A DNA stretch of 39,940 nucleotides from Flavobacteriaceae bacterium (GCA_013373105.1 JABXIJ010000039.1:1-39940), one strand, 5' to 3'. Counted from the stretch's first letter, positions 20,401-29,786 are shown. Translations and numbers: made by a program. Notes: generated by a model from the letters alone, not told the origin.

Positions 20401-21068
20401 ACTTGATTAATATTTTCAGCCTCTATAATTAATTGACCTGAAGTTTTCAAATCTTCAACATGTTCTTTCCAACCTTTTAAATTATTTTTAAATTGTTCAT
20501 CTAAGTCTCCAACAGAATATCTATTAACTTCTTTTTGAGGTATTCCTAAAAATAAAGAAGCAGCTTTATTGATATAATACATTCTTCCAGATTCTTCTGC
20601 TATTTGAACAGAATCTGAATGATTATTAATAAGTTCATTTAGAATATTGAGTTTTTGAATTTCTCTTTCTCGACACAAATCTCTTCCTAAGCGATCTACA
20701 ACTTTTTTTAATTCAAAAAACATTGTTTTTGAAAAAATATTTTTTCTCAGTAAGACTAAATAACCAAATTCATAAAGTGGAAAAAAATAAACATAAGAAT
20801 TATTAACGGACTTATAAAACGGTTCTTTTACATTGTCAATTTCATTAGAGAATTCATTTAAAAAGTTACTCCATTGAGTGTTCAATTTTAATGCTTTAGG
20901 AGCAATATAGGTCCACTTTTGCTGGTTGTATATTGCAACTCCAAAACAACTTAACTTTCTCAAGTATAAATCAAGAATTTTTGGTAATTCATTTTTTGAA
21001 TTACTATTTATTGTTTGGTTTAGTAAAATATCTAGTAGAACTTGACCTTCAATTATTTCTCTATCCAT
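17481..21068 (-). CDS. Hybrid sensor histidine kinase (PAS-PAS-GAF-PAS-HK-REC-HPt)
   Basis: 1195 residues without transmembrane segments, hence a cytoplasmic sensor. Order: an N-terminal GAF-like region (about 1-135), PAS (140-255), PAS (260-385), GAF (395-565), PAS (570-690), a coiled linker, HisKA with phospho-acceptor His718 in [10 protein letters not shown], HATPase with the N-box NLVGNS (831-836), DTGIGM and GSGLGL motifs, a receiver domain with Asp1007 in LILMDIQMP, and a C-terminal HPt domain with His1139 in IIHKVKPS. All catalytic motifs are intact. The ATG overlaps the ancestral stop codon of the FIST gene by 16 bases, which indicates that the two were once translationally coupled. 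Confidence 0.95.
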   Translation of the reverse strand: MDREIIEGQVLLDILLNQTINSNSKNELPKILDLYLRKLSCFGVAIYNQQKWTYIAPKALKLNTQWSNFLNEFSNEIDNVKEPFYKSVNNSYVYFFPLYEFGYLVLLRKNIFSKTMFFELKKVVDRLGRDLCREREIQKLNILNELINNHSDSVQIAEESGRMYYINKAASLFLGIPQKEVNRYSVGDLDEQFKNNLKGWKEHVEDLKTSGQLIIEAENINQVNGKKIPVELTVSTTSFNKKNFVIGISRDISKRKKQENKLAQTKQQLESIFDEMTDAVYSIKLPENKVLFVTPSLKSIFEINNSLITNNQDLLNLIMVKHNYDVSKEIQFDLEKNGHFTKTYKIETNTGSTKWIRNKGQIIYDNNSKPVRLDGVISDRTEEYFAKKSLDKEVKLQNVLIDIASTYINLDPKNLESVINSSLEKIGLFVDADRAYIFDYDFSSNTTSNTFEWCKEGITPEINNLQQVPTEYIPQWLDKHKKGEPFYISDVSLLNSQILEEKALKDILEPQGIKSLLTIPVINENDLIGFVGFDSVEKHHVYSDKEKKILSLFGMMLTNIRNRQKLDNQLRVEKEKFQNIIANMNLGLLEIDLNDKIIFANQSFCDMSGYNLNNIKGENLSKFFLPENILDIIYLDQNSTNNKSDSFEINLIDKRGEEKWWFVSSAKNYNEKGNLIGRISIHLDITIQKQLEKELARAIKKAESASKAKELFLANMSHEIRTPLNVIIGMIRQLNREELTLKQHFYVTQSENSAKHLLTILNNILDITKIESGEMEIENISFSPSALAFNIHSIFSGQAHEKNLNFTVDVSKEIAPVLIGDDKKLRQVLFNLVGNSIKFTNKGSVNLTVDLIEDYRNSQTLKFIVIDTGIGMTKDFISKVFDKFTQEESNSNRSFEGSGLGLTISNDLVKLMGSEINVVSSKEKGSSFSFTLNLKKGDLKNLEPNLFQVQKNYFKGKKVLLVEDNEMNRFITIQTLEFLGIETIEAENGAEAIKLFEKQDFDLILMDIQMPILDGVEATNHIRKTLLSKTPIIALTANAFKHEIELYLEIGMNDYLIKPFDEEELCRKIEQAFSSPKVALSNDNKLLYNLNSLKKKGRNNNDFIKKMINLFINEIYDKPSLLEDALKNNDFNTIKKIIHKVKPSILELEITSLENDLEYILSCDMHSTITKKINSSTQKIIQTLIEVCEALKNEY

Positions 21069-22144
21069 TGAGCTACAACGATTGTTTTATTTAATATTTG
21101 AAGAACTGTATTTCCGTTATTAGCAATTTCTCCAATACTTAAAACTCCATTAACTGGTTAAAATTTGTTTAAATGTTTAATTTCATCATCAAAATCTTTA
21201 CCTAAAAATATTGCTCTAGAAATACAATCAATAGTTAGTTGAGTATGTCTTTGAAATTTAACTTTAGGTAAATCTTCCACAGCACTTTTTTAACTTTTAA
21301 GAAGAGAACTAGCATTTCCATACATAATACTAATATATTCCCCCTCTATTAATTTGTCAAATGTATTTAATTTTGTGATGTCATTAGTAAATAGATCACG
21401 AATTATTAATTCACTATCTAAATTTACTAATCCTAGAGCATACGATTTTGATAACTCAAAAAAAGAATCTTTATTGATAACTTTTTTTGAATGAGACTCT
21501 ATAAAATTTTCATAATACTTAAAAGCAGGCTCCCAATTTAAAGTTAGTATTGTATTATCTTTACATTCTGTTATTTTAATTGGATCTGAAATTTGTTCCA
21601 ATCCGTGATGAGAAGCAAATGAAATATCATTTTTAAACAATCCTAAAACTGCAGCATTTTCATATATACCTTGATTAGCAAAAACACACGGAAAAGATTT
21701 ACGTTTTAAAGATCCAGTACAACCACCAAGGTATTTAACAAATGGTCCTAATTCGTTATAAAGCTCTTTTACAAAAATATTTTTTTCTTTCCATAGAAAA
21801 TTCAAAAAACAAAAAACACTTTTATAATCTGTAGAAAAATTATTTAATTGGTTAGATAATTGATTTGCAATAGAAGTTTCTATATCTGAATCTATTAACA
21901 AAACTTTTAAATCTTTAAATAAAGGTTGAATTAAAAAACCTATTTCTTTTCTCTCACCATCTGCAAACAACTCTGGAAAAACACTGCCAAGCAAGGGTTT
22001 TTTATTAAGTTTTAAAATTTTTTTTAACTCATTTTCATTAGTACTATTTTTATCACATCCAAATAGCATAATCCCTTTTATAGCTTCTTCAGACTGTAAT
22101 TTTAATAACCCTTTCTCTAAATGTTTTAAATTTTCGAAATACAT
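21053..22144 (-). pseudogene. FIST domain protein interrupted by two in-frame stop codons
   Basis: The frame opened by the ATG at 22142-22144 gives 284 residues of a FIST protein (FIST_N, then FIST_C with HHGLEQISDPIKITE and YALGLVNLD) and then meets TAA at 21290-21292. Reading on in the same frame restores the rest of FIST_C: KSAVEDLPKV, LTIDCISRAIFLGKDFDDEI, a second TAA at 21158-21160, then [27 protein letters not shown], and a natural stop at 21053-21055. The reconstructed length of 363 positions is normal for FIST proteins. FIST domains are thought to sense small ligands such as amino acids. No frameshift is needed: two substitutions explain the damage. The truncated 284-residue product may still be made. 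The alternative is stop-codon readthrough. Confidence 0.85.
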
Positions 22145-22298
22145 ATTTTAATTATAGCTATTATATAATAAGTAAATACAAGTATTTTACTTAAAAATAA
22201 TTATCAATTTTAAATATAATTAAATTATTAGTCTAATTTTAATTTGTAGTAGAAAAAAAGAATAAATAAAATAGGTATTTTATTTCTAAATTAAATGC

Positions 22299-23351
22299 CT
22301 ATTTCTCTTGATTAAAATACACTTTATAGTATTTCATTTTTTTTACTTCATCGTATCCCTTTTCTAAATATTCTGATGCTGCATCTGGTGCATTAACATC
22401 TAATTTAATTTGAATATGTGTATCTAATTTAATTTCTGTCTTAAGCTTATTCTTTTCTTTCTTTAAGACCACTCCAGAAACATCAAAATTATTTCTAATG
22501 AGCACTTCATTTAATGTTTCGTAGTGTTTTTTATAATCTTCAAAAAGGTCTTTATGATTGTCTTCATTAAAAACATCTTCTTTAAATTCATGGTAATCTA
22601 CACTTTTATGTTCTTTAAAATAATCGACAGTATTGGCTAAGAAATTACCTTGCTCTTGTTTTCCAAATTCTGGTTTTAAAACCTCTTCTGAAAACGAAGA
22701 ACACATTTCTAAATAATTCTGAGTGTGTGAATTGTAATCGTCTGCTAATTTCACAGATAAAAAGTTTTTAATCCAATATTGTGCATCGTAGTTGTTATTA
22801 TCTACTGAAAAGACAACTGTACCTTCTGTATCTGCAGTATTTAAAATTAAACAGCCTTTATCTATTTTTCTTGTAGAAATACCTTGTTGAACAACAAGAT
22901 CCCAACTTTCATTATCGTCTAAATAAGTCTGAAAAAAATCAACTTTATTTTCAATTTTAAATACACCAACTGCATCTGTTACAATATCCTTATATACTAT
23001 GCCCTCTATTAAAACCACCAAAACATCACCTGTTTTTATTTGTGGTGAATTTGATTGTTCATACAAGTGATTTACCATGTTTTTAGAGTATTCTAAAAAC
23101 ACTTCTGGATTTGAAAAAATCTCAGATGCATAATTATTCATCTCATTTAAACGAACATCTGCATGATGTGAAAATCGATAACTCTGGGTTAAATTACCAA
23201 ATGGTTTTAACAAGTAATTTTTCATTAAATCATAAGTCTCTTGATCGAAACGAATTAATTCTTCAGAAAAAACATTCTGACCACTATTGTGTTTATTGGC
23301 TACTTTATGCAATATACACTTGCTAATTTCTGCAGTCGATTTTTTAATCAT
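22299..23351 (-). CDS. Nucleoid-associated protein, NdpA/YejK family
   Basis: 350 residues resembling the 37-kDa nucleoid-associated protein family (YejK/NdpA), recognised by the N-terminal HKVANKHNSG, the FYF-like SYRFSHHAD region, the GDVLVVLIEGI strand and the later LSVKLADDYNSHTQNYLEMC stretch. The E. coli member sits on the nucleoid; its exact role is unclear. Start ATG at 23349-23351 follows the rnhB stop by 32 bases, and the two may share a transcript. Downstream 154 bases separate it from the FIST gene on the same strand with no visible terminator. Family assignment from memory of flavobacterial homologues, fairly sure. Confidence 0.8.
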   Translation of the reverse strand: MIKKSTAEISKCILHKVANKHNSGQNVFSEELIRFDQETYDLMKNYLLKPFGNLTQSYRFSHHADVRLNEMNNYASEIFSNPEVFLEYSKNMVNHLYEQSNSPQIKTGDVLVVLIEGIVYKDIVTDAVGVFKIENKVDFFQTYLDDNESWDLVVQQGISTRKIDKGCLILNTADTEGTVVFSVDNNNYDAQYWIKNFLSVKLADDYNSHTQNYLEMCSSFSEEVLKPEFGKQEQGNFLANTVDYFKEHKSVDYHEFKEDVFNEDNHKDLFEDYKKHYETLNEVLIRNNFDVSGVVLKKEKNKLKTEIKLDTHIQIKLDVNAPDAASEYLEKGYDEVKKMKYYKVYFNQEK

Positions 23352-23383
23352 TATCTAAAATTTTGGAGCGTAAAAATATAAAA

Positions 23384-23983
23384 TTAGAGGGCTAATTTTA
23401 ATTGTTCTGGTAATAATTTAAAGGTTTTTCTATGGTACTTTGTAATGCCATATTTTTTAATAGCTGCTCTGTGTTCTTTGGTAGGATAACCTTTGTTTTT
23501 TTTCCAATTATATTGTGGAAATTCTTGATGAATTTGTTCCATAAACTCATCTCTATAGGTCTTTGCTAAAACTGAAGCTGAAGCAATACTCATAAACTTT
23601 GCATCACCTTTAATAATGGTTTTATGAGGAATATCTTTATAATTTTTAAACTTATTACCATCAACAATTATAAATTCTGGCGCTACCTTTAATTGTTGTA
23701 AAGAACGATGCATACCCGTTAAAGAAGCTTGTAAGACATTGAGTTTATCAACCTCTGTATTGTCTATAAAAGCAACAGAAAACGCAATAGCTTCTTGCTC
23801 TATTATTGGTTTTAACAATTGTCTTTTCTTTTCAGAAAGTTGTTTGGAATCGTTTAACAAAGGATGCGTAAAATCTTCTGCTAAAATTACAGCAGCAGCT
23901 ACAACAGGGCCAGACAAACATCCTCTACCAGCTTCATCTGTTCCTGCTTCAAGTTTAAAACCACTGTAATTTAACTTTAGCAT
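23384..23983 (-). CDS. rnhB: Ribonuclease HII
   Basis: Cleaves the RNA strand of RNA-DNA hybrids and removes single ribonucleotides from DNA. The 199 residues start the RNase HII core almost at once: [21 protein letters not shown] (14-34) with the first catalytic pair Asp16-Glu17, then [12 protein letters not shown], the VDGNKF motif with a further catalytic Asp, [15 protein letters not shown] and the GYPTKEHR motif near the end. Normal length and all acidic residues appear present. It is divergent from the putative porin gene. Confidence 0.96.
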   Translation of the reverse strand: MLKLNYSGFKLEAGTDEAGRGCLSGPVVAAAVILAEDFTHPLLNDSKQLSEKKRQLLKPIIEQEAIAFSVAFIDNTEVDKLNVLQASLTGMHRSLQQLKVAPEFIIVDGNKFKNYKDIPHKTIIKGDAKFMSIASASVLAKTYRDEFMEQIHQEFPQYNWKKNKGYPTKEHRAAIKKYGITKYHRKTFKLLPEQLKLAL

Positions 23984-24040
23984 ACTACAAATTAACAGAT
24001 TTCAAAGTAATTATAGCTTATAATATTCGTTTTATTATTT

Positions 24041-24048
24041 TACTTTTG
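24041..24048 (+). promoter_or_regulatory. Candidate -7 element of the putative porin gene
   Basis: TACTTTTG matches TAnnTTTG and lies 18 bases before the ATG at 24067. A TTG start predicted at 24046 would fall inside this element. No clear -33 element. Confidence 0.4.
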
Positions 24049-24066
24049 CTTTTGTTAAAACGTGGA

Positions 24067-26031
24067 ATGAAAAACAATTTATTCATATTTTTTGTAGTAT
24101 TTTTTGTGTGTAGCAATCAGCTTTTTTCTCAAAGAATAAGTAGTGATGGTGGGGGTACTACAAGAGGTGAAAGATTAGGTGGAATTGATACTTTAAATAC
24201 TTCTAAAACTACCAAGGTAATTTTATCTGGTAAAACTAAATATACAGATTACAAAATCTTTTCGCACTTCAGAGACACAGCTTATATAGATACTACTTTA
24301 ACTCTTAAAAAGCATTACAAATACAACTTTTTACGAAAAGACAATTTCGAATTATTACAGTTTCATAACCAAGGGCAAACGTATAACAATTTAGGGTATG
24401 GTTTTGACAACGTTAGTAGATTACCAGACATTGGTTTTAGTGCAAAACAATTTCCTTACTTAAATGTTGAAGATATTAAGTATTATGAGGTACCTACGCC
24501 AACATCAGAAATAACATATAAAACAGGATTACAACAAGGGCAATTTGTAGATGCAATTTTTACACTCAATTTTTCAAGACGCTTAAATGTTTCACTAGCC
24601 TATAAAGGTTTACGTTCTTTAGGTGCTTACAGACGTTCTTTAGTAAGTTCAGGAAATTTTAGGAGCACTTTTGGGTATAGAACTAAAGAAAATCAATATG
24701 AAATTAGAGGACATATAACCACGCAAGATTTCTTTCATGAAGAAAATGGAGGGTTAACTTCCTCTGCTCTGCAAAGCTTTATTGACGAAGACCCTAACTT
24801 TAATCAACGCTCTAGACTAGATGTAAACTTGAACGATGCCGAAAATCAATTTAATAGTAGTAGACTTTATTTTGAACATAGTTTTAAGTTGCTTTCAAGC
24901 AAAGACTCAGTTTCAAAAAAAGACTTTACAAACTTAAAAGTAGGTCATGTTTTTATTACTGAAAATAAGAGCTATAATTTTTCTCAATCCACTTTAACAC
25001 CATCAATTTTTGGTAATTCTAGCAGTACAAATGCTAGTAATAATGATGCTACAAGTACCATAACAGATAATGAATTTAATTTAGAATTTAACTCGAAATA
25101 TATTTTAGGAAAATTTAAAGCTAAAGTACATTTAACAAGCTATTCTTATGGTTATGATACTATTTTAAATAGTAACGCGAACATTAATACATTAAAATTA
25201 AGAGGAAATGCTATTTCTTTTGGTGGTTCTTGGAATGCAAAAATTAAAAACTTTAAACTAAATGCAAACGCCAATATAACACCAGGTTCTGGACGTTTAT
25301 CTAGTAATTTTATTAAAGGTGAAGCCATTTATGAAAAAGACAGTGTTATAAAAGTTAAAGGGAGTATACTACTAAGTTCAAAGTCGCCTAACTTTAATGC
25401 GTTATTACATCAAAGCAGATACGATAATTACAACTGGCAAAATAACTTTAGTAATATTAATACAAGAGATTTAGGTTTTGATTTACAATCTAAATGGTTA
25501 AATGGAAGTGTGAATTTCACTAATATAGACAACTATACCTATTTTGATGAAAACAGCATTGCACAACAATTTACAGATCAAATTACTTATTTAAAGGTTA
25601 AAGTAAATCGTGAATTTAAATTTTGGAAATTTGCTTTAGACAACACCTTAATGTATCAAAATGTTAGTAATGGTAGTTCTATATTTAGAGTTCCAGAGTT
25701 TATAACCAGAAATACATTTTACTATGTAGATGAATGGTTTAAAGGCAAACCAATGTTGGTAAATATTGGTTTTACTTTTCGCTATTTTACAGCTTATAAT
25801 ATGAATGCTTATAACCCTTTATTAGCAGAATTTCACTTACAAAATAGTGAGGAAATTGGTTTTCCAACTGTAGACTTTTTCTTTAATGCTAGGGTTAGAA
25901 GAACACGATTGTACTTACAAATAGACAATGTAACTTCGGGGTTTACATCTAAAAATTATTTTACTGCACCAAATTATCCTTTTAGAGATTTTACCATACG
26001 TTTTGGTGTAGTTTGGAACTGGTTTATATAA
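24067..26031 (+). CDS. Putative outer-membrane porin (PF14121-like)
   Basis: 654 residues with a signal peptide (about 1-22, MKNNLFIFFVVFFVCSNQ then LFSQ), a short Gly/Thr-rich segment, and a long series of amphipathic beta strands ending in an aromatic C-terminus (WNWFI), as outer-membrane barrels do. The pattern, including the YKGLRSLGAYRRSL and the NYPFRDFTIRFGV segments, fits the Bacteroidota 'putative porin' family. Transported solute unknown. The ATG at 24067 is preferred to a TTG 21 bases upstream because it begins the signal peptide and the TTG is in the promoter. The next gene starts with no gap, which implies co-translation. Confidence 0.8.
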   Translation: MKNNLFIFFVVFFVCSNQLFSQRISSDGGGTTRGERLGGIDTLNTSKTTKVILSGKTKYTDYKIFSHFRDTAYIDTTLTLKKHYKYNFLRKDNFELLQFHNQGQTYNNLGYGFDNVSRLPDIGFSAKQFPYLNVEDIKYYEVPTPTSEITYKTGLQQGQFVDAIFTLNFSRRLNVSLAYKGLRSLGAYRRSLVSSGNFRSTFGYRTKENQYEIRGHITTQDFFHEENGGLTSSALQSFIDEDPNFNQRSRLDVNLNDAENQFNSSRLYFEHSFKLLSSKDSVSKKDFTNLKVGHVFITENKSYNFSQSTLTPSIFGNSSSTNASNNDATSTITDNEFNLEFNSKYILGKFKAKVHLTSYSYGYDTILNSNANINTLKLRGNAISFGGSWNAKIKNFKLNANANITPGSGRLSSNFIKGEAIYEKDSVIKVKGSILLSSKSPNFNALLHQSRYDNYNWQNNFSNINTRDLGFDLQSKWLNGSVNFTNIDNYTYFDENSIAQQFTDQITYLKVKVNREFKFWKFALDNTLMYQNVSNGSSIFRVPEFITRNTFYYVDEWFKGKPMLVNIGFTFRYFTAYNMNAYNPLLAEFHLQNSEEIGFPTVDFFFNARVRRTRLYLQIDNVTSGFTSKNYFTAPNYPFRDFTIRFGVVWNWFI

Positions 26032-26286
26032 ATGAAAAGTCAACTAAAAAATAACTGGAAACTTTTTCTATTAGCTTCTCTTACCTTAGGATTAGCACCT
26101 TTTAATCCACCTCACATTTTAGGTAAGATTCAATGGATTTTAGGAGGTAATGCATTTGATCAAGAAAAAGGAATGCAGTTTATGGATTGGTTTGATGTAC
26201 TTTTACATGGCTCACCATGGGTACTTCTAATTATTTCATTGCTATTAAATCTTTCAACTGTATTAACAAAAAAAGGCCAGAATTAA
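26032..26286 (+). CDS. Small two-helix membrane protein
   Basis: 84 residues with two hydrophobic segments (about 10-24 and 58-76) joined by a soluble loop that holds NPPHILGKIQWILGGNAF. Its ATG follows the porin stop directly (TAA then ATG), a tight coupling. Similar small proteins in flavobacteria are often labelled 'RND transporter', but 84 residues cannot be a transporter and I do not adopt that name. It may be an accessory to the porin or to lipid/outer-membrane upkeep; this is a guess from gene order. It converges on nhaC with only six bases between. Confidence 0.75.
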   Translation: MKSQLKNNWKLFLLASLTLGLAPFNPPHILGKIQWILGGNAFDQEKGMQFMDWFDVLLHGSPWVLLIISLLLNLSTVLTKKGQN

Positions 26287-26292
26287 ATCTTT

Positions 26293-27762
26293 TTATTTAC
26301 GAATTAGTCTTCTGATTTGAATATTAAATGCTGCAAAAATTAAGGTCATTATTGGACTCAAATAATTAAAAACAGCATAAATAAAGTAGTCTGCAACACT
26401 TACTCCTAATACACTAGATTGATAAGCTCCACAAGTATTCCAAGGTATAAGCACAGAAGTTACAGTACCAGAGTCTTCTAGGGTTCTACTTAAGTTTTCT
26501 GGAGCAAGCCCTCTATCTTCATAAGCTTTTTTAAACATTTTTCCTGGTACAACAATAGCTAAATATTGATCTGATGCAATAATATTTAATCCTAAACAAC
26601 TGGCTACTGTACTTGCAAATAACCCAAAAATAGAAGTTGCTACAGATAATAAACTTTTTGTGATTTTAGCAAGTGCTCCAATTCCATCCATAATACCACC
26701 AAAAATCATGGCGCTTATAATTAAATAAACTGTCCATAACATGCCTTGCATACCTCCTGATGAAAATAATTGAGTTAGTTTTTCATTATCTGTTTCTATC
26801 TGAGTATCTGTAAAAATTGCATTTAAAATTGTGCTAAATTTTGAAGATGTTAATGAATTTAATATATCATTTTGAAAAATAAAAGCTAATATAACTGCCA
26901 ATAAAACACCTGCTCCAAGAGCAATTAATGGTTTAGTTTTAAAGACAATTAAAACAATAACAATTAAAGGAACTACAAACAACCATGGAGTTATGGTAAA
27001 TGTATCATTTACTACTGTCAATAAATTACTCACATCAGCATTACCTGTAGTTTCAATAGATCCACTTAAAATAGAGAATACTATTAAAGCAATTAATACA
27101 CTAGGAATAGTTGTATAAAACATATACCTAATGTGTGTAAATAAATCTGTTCCAGCCATAGCTGGTGCTAAGTTTGTGGTATCTGATAAGGGCGACATTT
27201 TATCTCCAAAATAGGCTCCAGATATAACTGCACCTGCTATCATTCCTGCAGGAATTCCTAAAGCACTACCAATACTTACTAATGCAATACCAACTGTTGC
27301 AGACGTGGTCCAAGAACTACCAGTTGCTATAGAAATTACAGCTGCAATGATTACAGAAACAGGTAAAAATAAATCAGGACTTAATACTTGTAAACCATAA
27401 TAAACCATAGCTGGAATAATTCCACTAACCAGCCAAGTTCCTGCTAAAGCACCTACTAAAAATAAAATAGCAACTGGTATTAAAATACTTTTTAAATTCT
27501 CAATAACTTCCTCTAGCATAGTTTTAATACTAACTTTATTGAAAAATCCAACAATGGCTGCTATACCACCTCCTATAAGTAAAATAAATTGATTGGTATA
27601 TTGCCCAAACCATTCTTGACCCTCTACAAAAAAGATATTGTAGGCCAATAAACCCATTAATATTACTACTGGTATTAATGACTCAAATAGGTTTAATTCT
27701 TTATTTTCTATAATTTTTTGATCTTCTGCTTCTATTTCTGATAGGTTATTTTTTTCTGCCAT
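26293..27762 (-). CDS. nhaC: Na+/H+ antiporter NhaC family
   Basis: 489 residues with about twelve transmembrane helices after a short charged N-terminus. NhaC-specific segments are visible: ATGSSWTTSATVGIALVSIG (about 146-165), GAVISGAYFGDKMSPLSDTTNLAP (about 176-199) and the C-terminal DSGTVTSVLIPWNTCGAYQ. It exchanges cytoplasmic Na+ for H+ and would complement the Na+-pumping Nqr encoded at the left end. Lone minus-strand gene; 153 bases separate it from the PLP enzyme gene upstream, where a 14-bp palindrome occurs at 27868-27881. Confidence 0.92.
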   Translation of the reverse strand: MAEKNNLSEIEAEDQKIIENKELNLFESLIPVVILMGLLAYNIFFVEGQEWFGQYTNQFILLIGGGIAAIVGFFNKVSIKTMLEEVIENLKSILIPVAILFLVGALAGTWLVSGIIPAMVYYGLQVLSPDLFLPVSVIIAAVISIATGSSWTTSATVGIALVSIGSALGIPAGMIAGAVISGAYFGDKMSPLSDTTNLAPAMAGTDLFTHIRYMFYTTIPSVLIALIVFSILSGSIETTGNADVSNLLTVVNDTFTITPWLFVVPLIVIVLIVFKTKPLIALGAGVLLAVILAFIFQNDILNSLTSSKFSTILNAIFTDTQIETDNEKLTQLFSSGGMQGMLWTVYLIISAMIFGGIMDGIGALAKITKSLLSVATSIFGLFASTVASCLGLNIIASDQYLAIVVPGKMFKKAYEDRGLAPENLSRTLEDSGTVTSVLIPWNTCGAYQSSVLGVSVADYFIYAVFNYLSPIMTLIFAAFNIQIRRLIRK

Positions 27763-27867
27763 GTAGAATTTTTAAGAATGTAAGTTTACGATTTTACACA
27801 GACTTACACAAGTTTAATCTAAGGACTCCCTAAGTAAAATAGTCACAACCTCTTAAGTTATTTTAAA

Positions 27868-27881
27868 AAGTTCTTGAACTT
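27868..27881. repeat. 14-bp inverted repeat upstream of nhaC
   Basis: AAGTTC-TT-GAACTT, a perfect 6-2-6 palindrome between the PLP enzyme stop (27916) and the nhaC start (27762). No T-run follows it on either strand, so it is not a standard terminator; it could be an operator or chance. Confidence 0.3.
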
Positions 27882-27915
27882 AATTATAGTAGATATACAG
27901 TAGCAAATTAAAACC

Positions 27916-29133
27916 TTAAATAGTAACATTTTGTGGCAAAACACCTACTTCTTGCATGCATTTTTTCATGTCTTTAAAAGTTCTTTCGATGTTATTATCT
28001 AAACCAATTGAAAAACGAATTAGTCCATCTGTAAGTCCCATTTCAGCTTGTTCATCTTCAGGAATTTCAGAAGAAGTAGAAGAACCTGGAGCAGAAAATA
28101 AAGTTTTATAAAAGCCTAAGCTAACTGCCAAATATCCTAAATTTCGTTGTTGCATTAACTCCATTAATTCATTTGCTTTTTCTAACGAACCAACATCTAT
28201 AGTAAGCATGCCTCCAAAACCATAATCAGAATTCATCATTTTAGAAAATTGTTCGTGAGATGGATGAGACGTTAAGCCTGGATACACAGTTTTTAATCCA
28301 ATATTTTGAAAAGCTTTTGCTAAATACATAGCATTTGCACTGTGTTGTTTCATTCTAATATGAAGGGTTCTTAAATTCTTTAAAATTGATGAAGCTCTAA
28401 GACTATCCATAGTTGAGCCAAACAACATAGCTGCACCATCGTTTACATTTCGTAAATCGTTTATAAATTCTTGAGTACCACAAATTACACCACCAACAGT
28501 ATCTGAAGAACCATTTATAAATTTTGTTAAACTGTGTATTACAACATCTGCTCCTAACTTAGCTGGGGCAATTGATAAAGGAGAAAATGTATTGTCTACA
28601 ACTAAAGTTAAATTGTGTTTTTTAGCTAATTTAGACAAGGCCTCTATATCTGCTACTTCTAATAAAGGATTACTAACTGACTCACAGTACAAAACCTTTG
28701 TGTTTTTGGTAATTGCATTTTCAACTGATGCTAAGTTTGTAATATCTAAAAAACTAGTGGCTACAGAAAAACGAGGCGTAAAGTTTTTTAAGAAAGCATA
28801 AGTACCACCATAGATAGTTCTACTAGATATTATGTGATCTCCAGCACCACACAATTGTAGTAATACAGCAGTAATAGCTCCCATTCCTGAGGCAGTAACA
28901 TTGGCTGTTTCTGTACCTTCCATAGCTGCTAAAGCTTGTCCTAAATATAAATTTGAAGGTGATGAATGCCTAGAATATAGATAACAACCATCTGCATTAC
29001 CTTCAAAAGTATCAAACATGGTTTTGGCTGATAAAAAAGTATAAGTAGATGAGTCTGAAATTGAAGGATTTACACCTCCAAATTCGCCAAAATATTGTAA
29101 GTCTTGAATATTATCTGCTGGATTAAATTTCAT
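27916..29133 (-). CDS. Cys/Met-metabolism PLP enzyme (gamma-lyase type)
   Basis: 405 residues of the fold-type I Cys/Met metabolism family (cystathionine gamma-synthase, methionine gamma-lyase, O-acetylhomoserine sulfhydrylase). The substrate loop YLYSRHSSPS (51-60), the PLP-stacking region with RTIYGGTYAFL (105-115), VVDNTFSPL (178-186) and the PLP lysine Lys204 in HSLTKFINGSSD are visible. The position of the Cys that marks classical methionine gamma-lyase (YGCTFAFL) is Gly110 here, so I do not name it megL. The divergent Lrp-type regulator suggests an amino-acid-responsive catabolic enzyme, as with other gamma-lyase/Lrp pairs. Exact substrate open. Confidence 0.85.
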   Translation of the reverse strand: MKFNPADNIQDLQYFGEFGGVNPSISDSSTYTFLSAKTMFDTFEGNADGCYLYSRHSSPSNLYLGQALAAMEGTETANVTASGMGAITAVLLQLCGAGDHIISSRTIYGGTYAFLKNFTPRFSVATSFLDITNLASVENAITKNTKVLYCESVSNPLLEVADIEALSKLAKKHNLTLVVDNTFSPLSIAPAKLGADVVIHSLTKFINGSSDTVGGVICGTQEFINDLRNVNDGAAMLFGSTMDSLRASSILKNLRTLHIRMKQHSANAMYLAKAFQNIGLKTVYPGLTSHPSHEQFSKMMNSDYGFGGMLTIDVGSLEKANELMELMQQRNLGYLAVSLGFYKTLFSAPGSSTSSEIPEDEQAEMGLTDGLIRFSIGLDNNIERTFKDMKKCMQEVGVLPQNVTI

Positions 29134-29150
29134 GGTTTCCTAATTTTAAA

Positions 29151-29181
29151 CAAAAATAAATTAACATAGTTATTTTATCAA
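29151..29181 (-). promoter_or_regulatory. Promoter of the PLP enzyme gene
   Basis: Minus strand: TTG (29179-29181), 20-base spacer, TATTTTTG (29151-29158), about 17 bases before the ATG. It lies in the region shared with the divergent Lrp gene, where that regulator would be expected to bind. Confidence 0.5.
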
Positions 29182-29279
29182 AATATACATTAATATTTAG
29201 TTTTTTTTTCTACTATAACTATATTTATAAAATATTTATCTATATTTTAGTGCTATTAAATTAAATTTTAGAAAAATTT

Positions 29280-29735
29280 ATGTTAGATTCTATTGACAAA
29301 AAGCTTCTTAATCTACTACAAAATGATTGCAAGCAAACGACCAAGCAATTGAGTTTACAGTTAAATTTATCGGTTACAGCTGTTTATGAACGTATTAAGA
29401 AATTAGAAAATCAAAAAATTATTCAACAATATGCTGCTATTATAAATAAGAAAAAAGTAGAAAAATCCTTTTTAGTGTTTTGCCATGTAAAACTCATGCA
29501 ACATTCCACAGAACATGTTGCTACTTTTGAAAAAGAAATTCTACAACTATCAGAAGTATCTGAGTGTTTTCATGTAAGTGGCGATTATGATTATATTCTA
29601 AAAATTTACGTTAAAGACATGGAAGCCTATAGAAACTTTATGGTTACCAAACTAACTGCTATAAAGTTTATAGGCAGTACCCATAGTACTTTTGCGATAG
29701 AAGAATTAAAAAACACCACTAAAGTAATGCTATAA
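29280..29735 (+). CDS. Lrp/AsnC family transcriptional regulator
   Basis: 151 residues: N-terminal winged helix-turn-helix (1-60; LDSIDKKLLNLLQNDCKQTTKQLS and the recognition helix LSVTAVYERIKKLE), then the ligand-binding RAM domain (about 65-145) with HVSGDYDYILKIYVKDMEAYRNF. These regulators form octamers that respond to amino acids. The gene is divergent from a Cys/Met-type PLP enzyme with a 146-base shared region, the usual layout of a local Lrp-type activator and its target. A hairpin terminator follows at once. Confidence 0.95.
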   Translation: MLDSIDKKLLNLLQNDCKQTTKQLSLQLNLSVTAVYERIKKLENQKIIQQYAAIINKKKVEKSFLVFCHVKLMQHSTEHVATFEKEILQLSEVSECFHVSGDYDYILKIYVKDMEAYRNFMVTKLTAIKFIGSTHSTFAIEELKNTTKVML

Positions 29736-29770
29736 AAAAACCCAAAACTGCAAAGTTTTGGGTTTTAAAA
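29734..29770. terminator. Bidirectional intrinsic terminator after the Lrp gene
   Basis: AAAACCCAAAACT (29737-29749), loop GCAA and AGTTTTGGGTTTT (29754-29766) form a 13-bp stem. It serves the Lrp gene on the plus strand and, 20 bases downstream of its stop, the CDGSH gene on the minus strand. Confidence 0.85.
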
Positions 29771-29786
29771 ATATTATTAAAGTAGT

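Noticed and set aside
21053..21300. Frameshift as the cause of FIST truncation
   Set aside because: The downstream FIST_C sequence continues in the same frame; two nonsense codons suffice.
24046..24066. TTG start seven codons upstream of the porin ATG
   Set aside because: It falls in TACTTTTG, a -7 match, and the ATG begins the signal peptide.
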